From positions 77,070 through 141,069 of the forward strand of contig NZ_AYVY01000013.1 of the NCBI RefSeq assembly GCF_000503055.1: DNA of 64,000 nucleotides, in the 5' to 3' direction. Shown in pieces: positions 51,929 through 60,685 of this stretch. This DNA comes from Mesorhizobium sp. LSHC420B00 (GTDB taxonomy: Bacteria > Pseudomonadota > Alphaproteobacteria > Rhizobiales > Rhizobiaceae). The position numbers and the translations under genes are program-made. Each line of letters begins with the position of its first letter. The stretch's first letter is position 1. The notes below the pieces were generated by a model. It was not told where the DNA came from, searched no databases, and saw only the letters and a program-made list of their open reading frames with translations.

Positions 51929-52990
51929 ATGGACCAGCGCGTAAAACCCGCCCCGCACGAGATCCGACGGGCACGGGTAGACAATCCGAAAATGCGCGAG
52001 CGCGACCTCGCCGCCCAACTCGGTATTTCGGAGGCCGAACTGGTCGCCGCGCATTGCGGCGACGGGGTCGTGCGGGTCGAGCCGCGTGTCAACGACCTTT
52101 TGACTGGTCTCGAAGCTGTCGGTGAGGTGATGGCGCTGACCCGCAACGAAAGCGCGGTGCACGAGAAGATCGGCGTCTACGACAAGGTCGTCACCGGCAA
52201 TCACAATGCCATGGTGCTCGGCGAAAACATCGACCTGCGCATCTTCCCGAAAGTCTGGGCGCACGGCTTTGCGGTGGAAAAGCGCGACGGCGCCGACATC
52301 CGTCGCAGCCTGCAGTTCTTCGACGCCGCAGGCGAGGCGATGCACAAGGTGCATCTCAGACCCGCATCCAACCTCTATGCCTATCAGAAGCTGGTGGCCG
52401 GGCTGGAATCACCGAACCAGGAACCGACGGTGGCGATTTCAGCGGGCGCGGCTGACGACGAGATCGAGACTGCGGACAATTCGGCCAGCGTCGAGCATCT
52501 GCGCGACCGCTGGAGCCAACTAACCGACGTGCATCAGTTCTTCGGCATGCTGAAGACACTGAAGCTCAGCCGCCGGCAGGCGGTGCGCTTGGTCGGCCAG
52601 GATTATGCCTGGCTGGTCGATAACGATGCGGTGAGCGCCATGTTCAACCACGCCGCCGCTGGCGCCATGCCGATCATGTGCTTTGTCGGCAATCGCGGCT
52701 GCATCCAGATCCATTCCGGCCCCGTCGCCTCGATCAAGCCGATGGGACCATGGCTCAATGTGCTCGACGAGACCTTCCATCTGCACCTGCGGACCGACCA
52801 CATCGATGAGGTCTGGGCCGTGCGTAAGCCGACCAAGGACGGCCATGTCACGTCGCTCGAAGTCTATGGCACCGACGGCAAGATGATCATCCAGTTCTTC
52901 GGTAAGCGGCATGAGGGCGAAAGCGAGCGCGAAGACTGGCGCTTTCTGGCCGAAAACATGCCGCGTATCCCAAGCCCGACCGCAGCCTGA
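51929..52990 (+). CDS. hmuS: Hemin-degrading/transport protein HmuS
   Basis: A 353-residue cytoplasmic heme-binding protein of the HemS/ChuS/HmuS family with two similar halves. Segments include LTRNESAVHEKIGVYDKVVT, LDLRIFPKVW-like LRIFPKVWAHGFAVEKRDG, SLQFFDAAGEAMHKVHLR and, in the second half, CIQIHSGPVASIKPMGPWLN. It receives heme from the ABC importer and degrades or traffics it. The ATG at 51929 (MDQRVKPAPHE) has AGGTGG before it; two GTG codons just upstream are alternatives. Confidence 0.92.
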   Translation: MDQRVKPAPHEIRRARVDNPKMRERDLAAQLGISEAELVAAHCGDGVVRVEPRVNDLLTGLEAVGEVMALTRNESAVHEKIGVYDKVVTGNHNAMVLGENIDLRIFPKVWAHGFAVEKRDGADIRRSLQFFDAAGEAMHKVHLRPASNLYAYQKLVAGLESPNQEPTVAISAGAADDEIETADNSASVEHLRDRWSQLTDVHQFFGMLKTLKLSRRQAVRLVGQDYAWLVDNDAVSAMFNHAAAGAMPIMCFVGNRGCIQIHSGPVASIKPMGPWLNVLDETFHLHLRTDHIDEVWAVRKPTKDGHVTSLEVYGTDGKMIIQFFGKRHEGESEREDWRFLAENMPRIPSPTAA

Positions 52991-53001
52991 GGAAAACGAC
53001 G

Positions 53002-53904
53002 ATGGTTCTTTTCTCCAGGCTGCCATCGGTCTCCAGGTCGGCGCTTGGTCCTGCGGCCGCTGTTTTCCTGGCGTTCGCCGCGCTGATGCCCGCTCAGGCC
53101 GCCGAAGGCATCGCGACTTTTGCCGACCGCTCGAGGATCGTGGCCATCGGCGGCTCGATCACCGAGATCGTCTACGCGCTCGGCGAACAGCATCGCCTTG
53201 TCGCGCGCGATTCGACCAGCCGCTATCCGCAAGCGGCGGCGGAACTGCCCGATGTCGGCTACATGCGCCAGCTGTCGCCGGAGGGTGTGCTGTCGGTCAA
53301 TCCGTCGGGCATATTGGCCCTGCACGGCAGCGGACCGAAGGAAGCCGTCGACGTCTTGAAGAAATCAAGAATCCCGTTCATCGAGGTGCCCGAGCGCTAT
53401 GATAATCAAGGCATTCTCGAAAAGATCCACATCGTTGGCAAGGCGCTCGGCGTCGACGCCAAGGCCGATGCGCTGGCAGCCGAGATTGACGCCAAGCTGA
53501 AGGCAGCCGAAAAGCAGACCGCCTCGATCAAGGAGCGCAAGCGCATCCTGTTCGTGCTGTCGATGCAGGGCGGCAAGCTGCTTGCCGCCGGCAGCGACAC
53601 CGCAGCCGACGGCATCATCAAGCTTGCGGGCGGCATCAACGCCATCGACGGCTTTGCCGGCTACAAGCAATTGTCGGACGAGGCAGTCATCACCGCCAGG
53701 CCGGACGTGATCCTGATGATGAACAATGCCGGACCGGCCACCGCGGATGACGAATTGTTTTCGAACCCTGTCGTGGCTTCGACGCCGGCGGCCCGCAAGC
53801 TGATCCGCATGGACGGCGGCTATCTGCTCGGCTTCGGCCCGCGCACGGCCGACGCTATCCACGATCTCGCCGTCTCGCTCTATGGCGGCCAGGTCACGGA
53901 TTGA
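53002..53904 (+). CDS. hmuT: Heme ABC transporter substrate-binding protein HmuT
   Basis: A 300-residue periplasmic hemin-binding protein of the BtuF/FhuD helical-backbone class. A signal peptide (VFLAFAALMPAQAAEG) is followed by RIVAIGGSITEIVYALGEQH, RLVARDSTSRYP (with the Tyr expected to coordinate heme) and ELPDVGYMRQLSPEGVL. It delivers heme to HmuUV; the gene lies 11 bases after hmuS. Confidence 0.92.
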   Translation: MVLFSRLPSVSRSALGPAAAVFLAFAALMPAQAAEGIATFADRSRIVAIGGSITEIVYALGEQHRLVARDSTSRYPQAAAELPDVGYMRQLSPEGVLSVNPSGILALHGSGPKEAVDVLKKSRIPFIEVPERYDNQGILEKIHIVGKALGVDAKADALAAEIDAKLKAAEKQTASIKERKRILFVLSMQGGKLLAAGSDTAADGIIKLAGGINAIDGFAGYKQLSDEAVITARPDVILMMNNAGPATADDELFSNPVVASTPAARKLIRMDGGYLLGFGPRTADAIHDLAVSLYGGQVTD

Positions 53905-53909
53905 GCGCG

Positions 53910-55013
53910 ATGGCCGATCAGTCGATCGCTGATGCGGCGGGCATCATGGCGACGGCAGCCGAGGGTGACCGTTCGCGGCGCGCCCGCCTCGTCATCGTGC
54001 TGCTCTGCGTCGGGCTGGCTATCGCCGTGCTGTTGTCGCTGACCTCCGGCGCATCCGATGCCTCGGCCATCGGTGTCATGCACGACTGGCTGTTCGGCGC
54101 GTTGCCCGGCGACGCGGCATTGAGCGCCCGCGACCATGTGATCATCCATGACATCCGTCTGCCGCGCGTCATTCTGGGCGTACTGGTCGGCGCATCGCTT
54201 GCCGTCTCCGGTGCCGTCATGCAGGGTTTGTTCCGCAATCCGCTGGCCGACCCCGGCCTGATCGGCGTTTCGGCCGGATCGAGCCTCGGTGCGGTCGCCG
54301 TCATCGTGCTTGGCTCGACGATGCTGGCGCCGCTGACCTCGGCGCTCGGCACGCTGGCTCTGCCGCTGGCTGCGTTCTGCGGCGGGCTGGCGACGACATT
54401 GCTGCTCTATCAGGTCGCGACACGGCAAGGCCGGACCTCGGTCGCCACCATGCTGCTCGCCGGCATCGCGCTGGCGGCGCTTGCCATGGCGCTGACCGGC
54501 ATCCTGATCTTCATGGCCGACGACCGGCAATTGCGCGACCTGACCTTTTGGCAGCTCGGCTCGCTGGGCGGCGCAACCTGGCAAAAAATCGGCTCCGTCG
54601 GGCCGATCATCGTGCTGGCGCTGGCGGCAATGCCGTTCCTGGCGCGCGGCCTCAACGCGCTGGCGCTTGGCGAGGCGACGGCCGGCCATCTCGGCATTCC
54701 GGTGCAGCGGCTGAAATACACCGCGATCGTCGGCGTCTCGGCAGCGGTCGGCGCGTCGGTCGCCGTCAGCGGCGGCATCGGTTTTGTCGGCATCGTCGTG
54801 CCGCATTTGCTGCGCCTGCTGATCGGCCCCGACAACCGTTACCTGCTGCCGGCATCGGCGCTGCTCGGCGCCGCGCTGCTGCTGTTGGCTGACGCCGTTG
54901 CCCGCACCATCGTTGCCCCGGCCGAATTGCCGATTGGGATCGTCACCGCGGTCGCCGGTGCCCCGTTCTTCCTGTGGATCCTGCTGCGCAAGCGCGGCGT
55001 CATCGACCTGTGA
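53910..55013 (+). CDS. hmuU: Heme ABC transporter permease HmuU
   Basis: A 367-residue inner-membrane permease of the BtuC/FecCD family with about ten helices. Family motifs: IRLPRVILGVLVGASLAVSG, AVMQGLFRNPLADPGLIGVS, then GSLGGATWQKIGSV and GFVGIVVPHLLRLLIGPDNR near the ATPase-coupling loop. It starts next to the hmuT stop: a TTG at 53901 overlaps that stop, while the ATG at 53910 gives MADQSIADAAG and is preferred. Confidence 0.92.
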   Translation: MADQSIADAAGIMATAAEGDRSRRARLVIVLLCVGLAIAVLLSLTSGASDASAIGVMHDWLFGALPGDAALSARDHVIIHDIRLPRVILGVLVGASLAVSGAVMQGLFRNPLADPGLIGVSAGSSLGAVAVIVLGSTMLAPLTSALGTLALPLAAFCGGLATTLLLYQVATRQGRTSVATMLLAGIALAALAMALTGILIFMADDRQLRDLTFWQLGSLGGATWQKIGSVGPIIVLALAAMPFLARGLNALALGEATAGHLGIPVQRLKYTAIVGVSAAVGASVAVSGGIGFVGIVVPHLLRLLIGPDNRYLLPASALLGAALLLLADAVARTIVAPAELPIGIVTAVAGAPFFLWILLRKRGVIDL

Positions 55014-55023
55014 AAGTTTGCCT

Positions 55024-55812
55024 ATGATCGAAGCGCGCGATGTCTCGGTGGCGATCGGCGGCAAGCGCATTGTCGCCAATGTCGATTTCGAGGCGCGGCC
55101 GGGCGAAATCGCGGCCATTGTCGGCCCCAACGGTTCGGGCAAGACGACCTTCCTCAGAGCACTGTCCGGCGATCTTGGCTATTCGGGAGAGGTCACCATC
55201 AACGGCCGCAATCTATCGGCGATGAAGCCGGTCGAGGCGGCGACGGTGCGCGCGGTGCTGCCGCAGGCGACGACGCTGTCCTTCCCGTTCACTGTGCGTG
55301 AGATCGTCAGGCTGGGCCTGGTCGGCGGGCGCTCCGGCGCGCTGCCCGGCGAGGACCAGCGCCTGCCCGAACGCGCGCTGGCGCGCGTCGACCTCGACGG
55401 TTTTGCCGGCCGCTTCTACCAGGAATTGTCCGGCGGCGAGCAGCAGCGCGTGCAGCTTGCCCGCGTACTCTGCCAGGTCTGGGCGCCGGTGCTCGACGGC
55501 AAGCCGCGCTATTTGTTCCTCGATGAGCCGGTGTCCAGCCTCGACATCAAACACCAGCTGATCATCATGGACATCGCGCGTGATTTCGCCAGACGGGGCG
55601 GCGGCGTGGTCGCCATCCTGCACGACCTCAATTTGACGGCGATGTATGCCGACCGGATTTTCGTCATGCATCGCGGCAGGCTCGCCGCTACAGGTTCGCC
55701 GCAACAGGTACTCAGCGATGAGCTGATCGAAAAGGTCTTCGATTGCCGGCTGAAGGTCGGCGTGTTGCCGGCAGGAAACATGCCGTTCGTTTTGCCGCAA
55801 TCGGCAGCTTAG
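55024..55812 (+). CDS. hmuV: Heme ABC transporter ATPase HmuV
   Basis: A 262-residue ABC ATPase. Walker A GPNGSGKT (34-41), Q-loop in AVLPQATTLSFPFTVREIV, signature LSGGEQQRVQLARVL, Walker B YLFLDEPVSSLD and H-loop AILHDLNL are intact. It powers HmuU. The start lies 10 bases after hmuU stop, and the gene ends 13 bases before the convergent rirA stop. Confidence 0.93.
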   Translation: MIEARDVSVAIGGKRIVANVDFEARPGEIAAIVGPNGSGKTTFLRALSGDLGYSGEVTINGRNLSAMKPVEAATVRAVLPQATTLSFPFTVREIVRLGLVGGRSGALPGEDQRLPERALARVDLDGFAGRFYQELSGGEQQRVQLARVLCQVWAPVLDGKPRYLFLDEPVSSLDIKHQLIIMDIARDFARRGGGVVAILHDLNLTAMYADRIFVMHRGRLAATGSPQQVLSDELIEKVFDCRLKVGVLPAGNMPFVLPQSAA

Positions 55813-55825
55813 GCAATCAGAAAAA

Positions 55826-56287
55826 TCAGGCGGCCGGCGCCCGTTGCACCAGCATGTCGATGCCGAGCAGGTGTCGCACATTCGGGCGCGCCGCCACCAG
55901 ATCGGCGATCGTGTAGCGCGACAGCACGGCGAAGAAGGCGTTGAGCGCTTCGCGCAATGCCGAATTCAAGGCGCAGCTGTCGACCAGCGGGCATTCGGCG
56001 GCGTCGTTCTCGAAGCACTCGGCCATGGCAAAGCTTTCCTCCGTCACCCGCACGACATCGAACAGGCTGATCGTTTCGGCCGCGCGACCGAGCCTGACGC
56101 CGCCATTCCTGCCGCGCACCGTTTCGATCAAGCCGTTTTCGACCAGTGGCTGCAGGATCTTGAACAGGAAAAGTTCCGATACCGAATAGGCGGCGGCGAT
56201 CTCGGGGATGCGGCTCAGCCGTTCGGTATTGGCGGCGCAATACATCAGAATGCGCATGGCGTAGTTGGTCTGACGGGTAAGCCGCAT
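55826..56287 (-). CDS. rirA: Rhizobial iron regulator RirA (Rrf2 family)
   Basis: A 153-residue Fe-S transcription factor. The N-terminal winged HTH (MRLTRQTNYAMRILMYCAAN, then SELFLFKILQPLVENGLIET and RGRNGGVRLGR) is typical of Rrf2 proteins. Three Cys that hold the cluster are at 91, 99 and 105 (AECFENDAAECPLVDSC). RirA represses iron-uptake genes in iron-replete rhizobia. It sits convergent to hmuV, next to the genes it is expected to control, and has an Irr-type palindrome upstream. Confidence 0.93.
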   Translation of the reverse strand: MRLTRQTNYAMRILMYCAANTERLSRIPEIAAAYSVSELFLFKILQPLVENGLIETVRGRNGGVRLGRAAETISLFDVVRVTEESFAMAECFENDAAECPLVDSCALNSALREALNAFFAVLSRYTIADLVAARPNVRHLLGIDMLVQRAPAA

Positions 56288-56330
56288 TGTGTCCTCACAT
56301 AGCAGTGGTTGGGGTCAATATGGCCTATAG

Positions 56331-56347
56331 TTTGGAACAATTCCAGA
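56331..56347. promoter_or_regulatory. Irr/ICE-box-like palindrome upstream of rirA
   Basis: TTTGGAACAATTCCAGA is a near-perfect palindrome matching the iron control element of rhizobial Irr (TTTAGAA-N3-TTCTAAA) except at symmetric G/C positions. It lies 44 bases upstream of the rirA start, so rirA may be controlled by Irr. The next gene in the other direction (DUF445) starts 132 bases away. Confidence 0.55.
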
Positions 56348-56478
56348 CTGGCGCTGCATAATAGATGAATTCAGGCGTCAAGTTTGCATGCGCGATTGCG
56401 CGCACCGGGATCAGCGGCGCGCTTTCTGTGGGAAGCGACATTAGATAAGTTCGCATGATCGATCAGGAGCGGCCCACC

Positions 56479-57783
56479 ATGTCACGACCAGCCCCGGTTC
56501 TTGCATCCGTCGCGTTCGCCCGGTTCGACACCGACGCCGATGCCAAGCTTTCGGCGCTCAGGCGCACCAAGTTCGCTGCCACCGCAGCACTTGCGTTTTG
56601 CGTGCTGATCTTTGCGGCGGCGAAATCGTTCGAGAGCCGGCATGCGTGGTTGGGCTTTGTTGCCGCTTTCGCCGAGGCGGCGACGATCGGCGGGCTGGCC
56701 GACTGGTATGCGGTGGTAGCGCTGTTTCGGCGGCCACTCGGCCTGCCGATCCCGCATACGGCTATCATCCCGGAGAACCAGAACCGAATCGCCGACAATC
56801 TCGGCCGCTTCATCGAGGTCAATTTCCTGGCGCCGGAGCCGGTGCGCGAAAAGCTCGCCGAAGTCGATTTTTCCGCGCTGGTCGCGGACTGGCTGGCCGA
56901 CCCGAACCGCGCCGCCGACCTGTCGCGTTTTGTCGGCCGGCTGGTGCCGCAGACGCTGGCGGCGGTCGAGCAATCCGGACTGCGCGGCTTCGTCACCAGC
57001 CGTATGCTGGAGCAGATCGAAAAGGTGCCGCTGGCGCCGCTCGCCGCCGAGTTGCTGTCGGCGCTGACTGACGATCGCCGCCACCAGAAACTATTCGACG
57101 AGTTCACCAAGGTGGTCGGCCGCTTCTTGAGCGACGAGCAGGCGCTGGCGACGATGCGCGAGAAGATCCGCGAGGAACTGCCGTCGCTGTTCAACCTGTT
57201 TCGCGCCGACGCCTATCTGTTGAAGAAGATCGTTGCGTCGGCCGGCTCGCTGCTCGATGAAGTGCGCGCCGATCCGCACCATCCAATGCGCGCCGAATTC
57301 GACCTTTTCGTCGCGACTTTCGTCGAGCGGCTGAGGACATCCAAACAATATGCCAGGCGCGCCGAAAAGCTGAAGCGAGATTTCCTCGCCCGGCCGGAAC
57401 TCAGCGCTCTGGCCGGCGACATGTGGGAGAGCCTGCGGCTGTTCATCGAGCAGGACGCCAAGGCGCCGAATTCGATGATCCGCGACCATCTCGCCACCAT
57501 GTTCGTCGAGGTCGGCCGCCATCTTGCCGACGACGCGCAGATCAGGGCCGACATGAACCAGGGGTTCATCGTGGCGCTGGCATCCTTCGTCGAAAGCCAG
57601 AAGAGCGGCGTGTCCAAATTCATCGCCGACCAGGTCAAGCGCTGGGACCTCGCGCAACTGACAAGGCTGATCGAGATGAACATCGGCAAGGACCTGCAAT
57701 ATATCCGCTTCAACGGCATGATCATCGGTGGCCTTGCCGGGCTCGTGCTCTACACCGCCGAACGGCTGTTTCTCGTCGGCTGA
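56479..57783 (+). CDS. DUF445-family membrane protein (YjiN-like)
   Basis: A 434-residue protein of unknown function with an N-terminal membrane region (AATAALAFCVLIFAAAKSFE; GFVAAFAEAATIGGLADWYA) and a C-terminal helix (IIGGLAGLVLYTAERLFLVG). The conserved segment GGLADWYAVVALFRRPLGLP, then IPHTAIIPENQNRIADNLGR, defines the family. Between the ends is a long helical region. AGGAG supports the ATG at 56479 over an in-frame ATG at 56455. Confidence 0.88.
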   Translation: MSRPAPVLASVAFARFDTDADAKLSALRRTKFAATAALAFCVLIFAAAKSFESRHAWLGFVAAFAEAATIGGLADWYAVVALFRRPLGLPIPHTAIIPENQNRIADNLGRFIEVNFLAPEPVREKLAEVDFSALVADWLADPNRAADLSRFVGRLVPQTLAAVEQSGLRGFVTSRMLEQIEKVPLAPLAAELLSALTDDRRHQKLFDEFTKVVGRFLSDEQALATMREKIREELPSLFNLFRADAYLLKKIVASAGSLLDEVRADPHHPMRAEFDLFVATFVERLRTSKQYARRAEKLKRDFLARPELSALAGDMWESLRLFIEQDAKAPNSMIRDHLATMFVEVGRHLADDAQIRADMNQGFIVALASFVESQKSGVSKFIADQVKRWDLAQLTRLIEMNIGKDLQYIRFNGMIIGGLAGLVLYTAERLFLVG

Positions 57784-57867
57784 CCTCGTCCGAATGGACC
57801 GCTGAGCTTCGCTGCACTATCTTCCGTGCAGTGGCGGCGTTCACGGCAACAGGGGGAGAGTACCAGC

Positions 57868-58296
57868 ATGGCAAAACGACCGGATTCCGAGTCCTTTATC
57901 GACATGTTCGGCAAGTTCGGCCGCGACCTGAAGCTGCCGAATGTCGATGTCGAGGCGATCCTCGCCCACCACGCCAAGAACCTGGAAGCGCTGGAGAAGT
58001 CGGCCAGGGCGAGTGCCGCCGGAGCGTCGGCGCTGTTGTCCAGGCAACGCGAGATGCTACAGGACACGCTGCGCGAAATCACCGACATGGCACAAAACTA
58101 CAGGGCGCCCGGCAATCCCCAGGAAATGATGCAGAAGCAGGCGGCGTTCGCCAGGAGATCCTTCGAGACCGCGCTGAAGAATGCCGGCGAGATGGCCGAA
58201 CTGGCGAGGGCGTCCGGCACCGAATCCATCGAAATCCTGCGCAGCCGCATCAAGGAGGCGATGGAGGAGATCCGCGCCGGCCACGACAAGAAATAG
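57868..58296 (+). CDS. Phasin-family protein
   Basis: A 142-residue helical protein resembling the shorter alphaproteobacterial phasins (phasin 2 type): FIDMFGKFGRDLKLPNVDVE, HHAKNLEALEKSARASAAGA and MAQNYRAPGNPQEMMQKQAA. Phasins coat polyhydroxyalkanoate granules. GGGGGAGAG lies upstream of the ATG. Its neighbour is a MaoC-type hydratase, which could supply (R)-3-hydroxyacyl-CoA, a PHA precursor; the link is inferred. Confidence 0.82.
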   Translation: MAKRPDSESFIDMFGKFGRDLKLPNVDVEAILAHHAKNLEALEKSARASAAGASALLSRQREMLQDTLREITDMAQNYRAPGNPQEMMQKQAAFARRSFETALKNAGEMAELARASGTESIEILRSRIKEAMEEIRAGHDKK

Positions 58297-58434
58297 GCTG
58301 TTCCCCAGCAGCACGCTTGCCGGCGGCGAAGACTGGCGGTTCGCGGCCGAAGATTATGGGCTGGAATCGCACTGGCGAATTGACAGGGGCGGCCCGTCGT
58401 GGTCCGGAACAGGCAAGCGATCGGGAAAGCAGGA

Positions 58435-58932
58435 ATGACGCAGATACGGCCCACGACGCCGCCGACCTTCGAGCAACTCAGGGCGATGGCCGGGCAGGAA
58501 TTAGGCGTCTCGGACTGGACGCTGGTCGATCAGCACCGCATCGACCAGTTTGCCGAATGCACGGGCGATCATCAATGGATCCATGTCGATCCCGAGCGGG
58601 CGAAGCGGCAAAGCCCGTTTCGCACCACGATCGCGCATGGCTATCTGACCCTGTCGATCATCGGCGCGCTGGCGCTTGAGATGGGCATCGTACCCGAAAA
58701 CACGCAGGCCGCTTTCAACTACGGTTTCGACAAAGTGCGTTTCGTGGCGCCAGTCAGGGTCGGCTCGCGAATCAGGCTGCGCACCACGCTGTTGTCGATG
58801 GAAGACAAAGGCCCGGGGCAATATCTGATGAAGGCTTCCAATACGGTCGAGATCGAAGGCGAGCAGAGGCCGGCGCTGACCGCCGAGACGCTCGTCATGC
58901 TTTACGCACGCCGCAAGCGGGCCGGCACCTGA
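58435..58932 (+). CDS. MaoC-like (R)-enoyl-CoA hydratase
   Basis: A 165-residue single hot-dog-fold dehydratase (NodN/MaoC family). The hydratase motif is in FAECTGDHQWIHVDPERAKR (catalytic Asp and His), followed by SPFRTTIAHGYLTLSIIGAL and NYGFDKVRFVAPVRVGSRIR. Such enzymes convert crotonyl-type CoA to (R)-3-hydroxyacyl-CoA. It follows the phasin gene by 138 bases on the same strand. Similarity to NodN does not imply a nodulation role. Confidence 0.9.
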   Translation: MTQIRPTTPPTFEQLRAMAGQELGVSDWTLVDQHRIDQFAECTGDHQWIHVDPERAKRQSPFRTTIAHGYLTLSIIGALALEMGIVPENTQAAFNYGFDKVRFVAPVRVGSRIRLRTTLLSMEDKGPGQYLMKASNTVEIEGEQRPALTAETLVMLYARRKRAGT

Positions 58933-59177
58933 GAGACCGTTTGGAAACTCTACTCTGGCGGCCATCTGATCGCGTTTTCTGCGCTTCCGGCCTTCGCCGG
59001 CCGAAGCACCGATCAGCGGTCGTGGCAGTTAAGGCTACGGCCGGCGTAGGCCGGTGCTCACGGACCTAAATGTCCGCTGCGCTCCGGTTCTCGAAACCAC
59101 CACCATATGACTCGCCAGAGCGAATTTCGAAACAGTCTCCGAGGACACGGGCTCAGACAGGCGTGCGGCGGTGCAAA

Positions 59178-60581
59178 TCAGCGCGACATCGCCTGTTCAA
59201 GCGCCCTGAAAATCCGGTCGTCTCCGGACTGGGCGACGTTGAAGCGCATGAAACGGCTGGCCGACCGAGACAGGCTGAACGCATTGCCGGGCGCAAGCAC
59301 GACGTTGGCCGACAAAGCGTGACGGGCGACATCCGCGGCATCTATCCCCTCCGGCAGCCTGCACCACAAAAACATGCCGGCCGGCTGATCTATCCATGGC
59401 ACGATGCCGATGGCCTTCAGGCGGGCGCTGGTTTCTTCCACGGCGCGCGAGAGCCGCGCGCGCAGCAGATCGACGTGCTTGCGATAGAGGCCGTCCTTCA
59501 GCAGCGTCAGCACCAGTTCGGATGCAAGCCGCCCGCTGCCAAAGGACGTGGCGATCTTGAGATCGGTCAATCCTTCCATCCAGTCGCGAGGAGCGGCGAT
59601 GAAGCCGCAGCGCACCGATGCCGAAAGCGTCTTGGAGAAGCTTCCGATATGGATGACCCGGCTGAGACCGTCGAAGGCCGCCAGCCGGGGCGCGGGCGTA
59701 TGTTCGAAATCGGCGAAGATATCGTCCTCGATAATCGTCAGCCCCGACTGGTCGGCGAGCTTCAGCAGCCGATGGGCGGCGACGGGCGACAATATCGCGC
59801 CGGTCGGATTGTGGAGCGCGGAATTGGTGATGTAGAGGCGCGGCCGGTGCTCGTTCAGCGCTTGCGCGAACAGCTCGATGTCCGGCCCCGAGCGTGTGTA
59901 GGGAACGCTGATCACCTTGGCCCGATGGGCGCGCAACAGGGCATGGAAGTTGAAATAGCAGGGATCGTCGACCAACACGGTGTCACCCGGTTCGAGCAGA
60001 AACCTACACAGCAGGTCGATCGCCTGGGTGCCCGATTCGGTCAGCATGATCTGGCCCGGGGAGGCTTCGATACCGTGCTCGGCCATGCGCCGCGCCAGCA
60101 GATGGCGCAGCGCCGGCAAGCCGAGCGGCGTGCCGTAATCGGTCAGCGCGGCATCGTCGGCGCGGGCCATGGTCCGCAGTGCGCGGCGCAATCCGGCCTC
60201 GGGCATCCATGCGGCCGGCAACCAGCCGCAACCGGGTTTGAGCACATTGTCGCCAGCTTCCAGCGATTGGCGCGAGACCCACAGCGGGTCGACAGCACGG
60301 TCAAGCCTGGGGCCGATCTCGGCCAGTGACAGCGGAGCCAGCGATCCGGCGGCATAGAAACCCGAGCCCGGCCGCGAGCGGATCATGCCTTCCGCCGCAA
60401 GACGCTCATAGGCTTCGACCACGGTGGATTTGGAAACCTGCATGGCCTTGGCGAAAGCCCGGATCGAAGGCAGCCGCATTCCCGGTGTCAGGCTGCGCGC
60501 GGCGATCCTGTGCCTGATCGTCGCCATGACGGTTTCGACAAGCGTCCGGCTGCCCTCATCTGTTGTCGTCTGCTCGTCCAT
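59178..60581 (-). CDS. MocR-type GntR regulator with aminotransferase domain
   Basis: A 467-residue regulator. An N-terminal GntR winged HTH (LTPGMRLPSIRAFAKAMQVS, then KSTVVEAYERLAAEGMIRSR and PGSGFY) is fused to a class I aminotransferase-like domain (about 100-465) with the PLP lysine in SFSKTLSASVRCGF, TLVDDP-like VLVDDPCYFNFH and NPTGAILSP. MocR proteins bind PLP or amines and control transporters or synthesis genes. It is divergent from the DMT exporter, its probable target, with 104 bases between. Confidence 0.92.
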   Translation of the reverse strand: MDEQTTTDEGSRTLVETVMATIRHRIAARSLTPGMRLPSIRAFAKAMQVSKSTVVEAYERLAAEGMIRSRPGSGFYAAGSLAPLSLAEIGPRLDRAVDPLWVSRQSLEAGDNVLKPGCGWLPAAWMPEAGLRRALRTMARADDAALTDYGTPLGLPALRHLLARRMAEHGIEASPGQIMLTESGTQAIDLLCRFLLEPGDTVLVDDPCYFNFHALLRAHRAKVISVPYTRSGPDIELFAQALNEHRPRLYITNSALHNPTGAILSPVAAHRLLKLADQSGLTIIEDDIFADFEHTPAPRLAAFDGLSRVIHIGSFSKTLSASVRCGFIAAPRDWMEGLTDLKIATSFGSGRLASELVLTLLKDGLYRKHVDLLRARLSRAVEETSARLKAIGIVPWIDQPAGMFLWCRLPEGIDAADVARHALSANVVLAPGNAFSLSRSASRFMRFNVAQSGDDRIFRALEQAMSR

Positions 60582-60685
60582 CCGTACTGCTCAGCCTACC
60601 ATGACGGTTTTGTCGAACTGTACCTCATTGTCTCTGGCGGAGCCATACGCCCGGCCCGATAGAGGGCGAAACGAGCGGGGCATCG

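Noticed and set aside
53880-55142. 420-codon open frame antisense to hmuU/hmuV
   Set aside because: Gln/Arg/Asp-rich shadow; the sense strand encodes clear FecCD and ABC proteins.
58435-58932. Reading the MaoC-like gene as nodN and evidence of a symbiosis island
   Set aside because: NodN similarity is only the shared hydratase fold; no nod, nif or fix gene is in the window and the context is PHA-type.
58933-59177. Hairpin GCTTCCGGCC/GGCCGAAGC-like after the MaoC gene as terminator
   Set aside because: Imperfect stem and no T-run; it may be part of a repeat, so no terminator was called.
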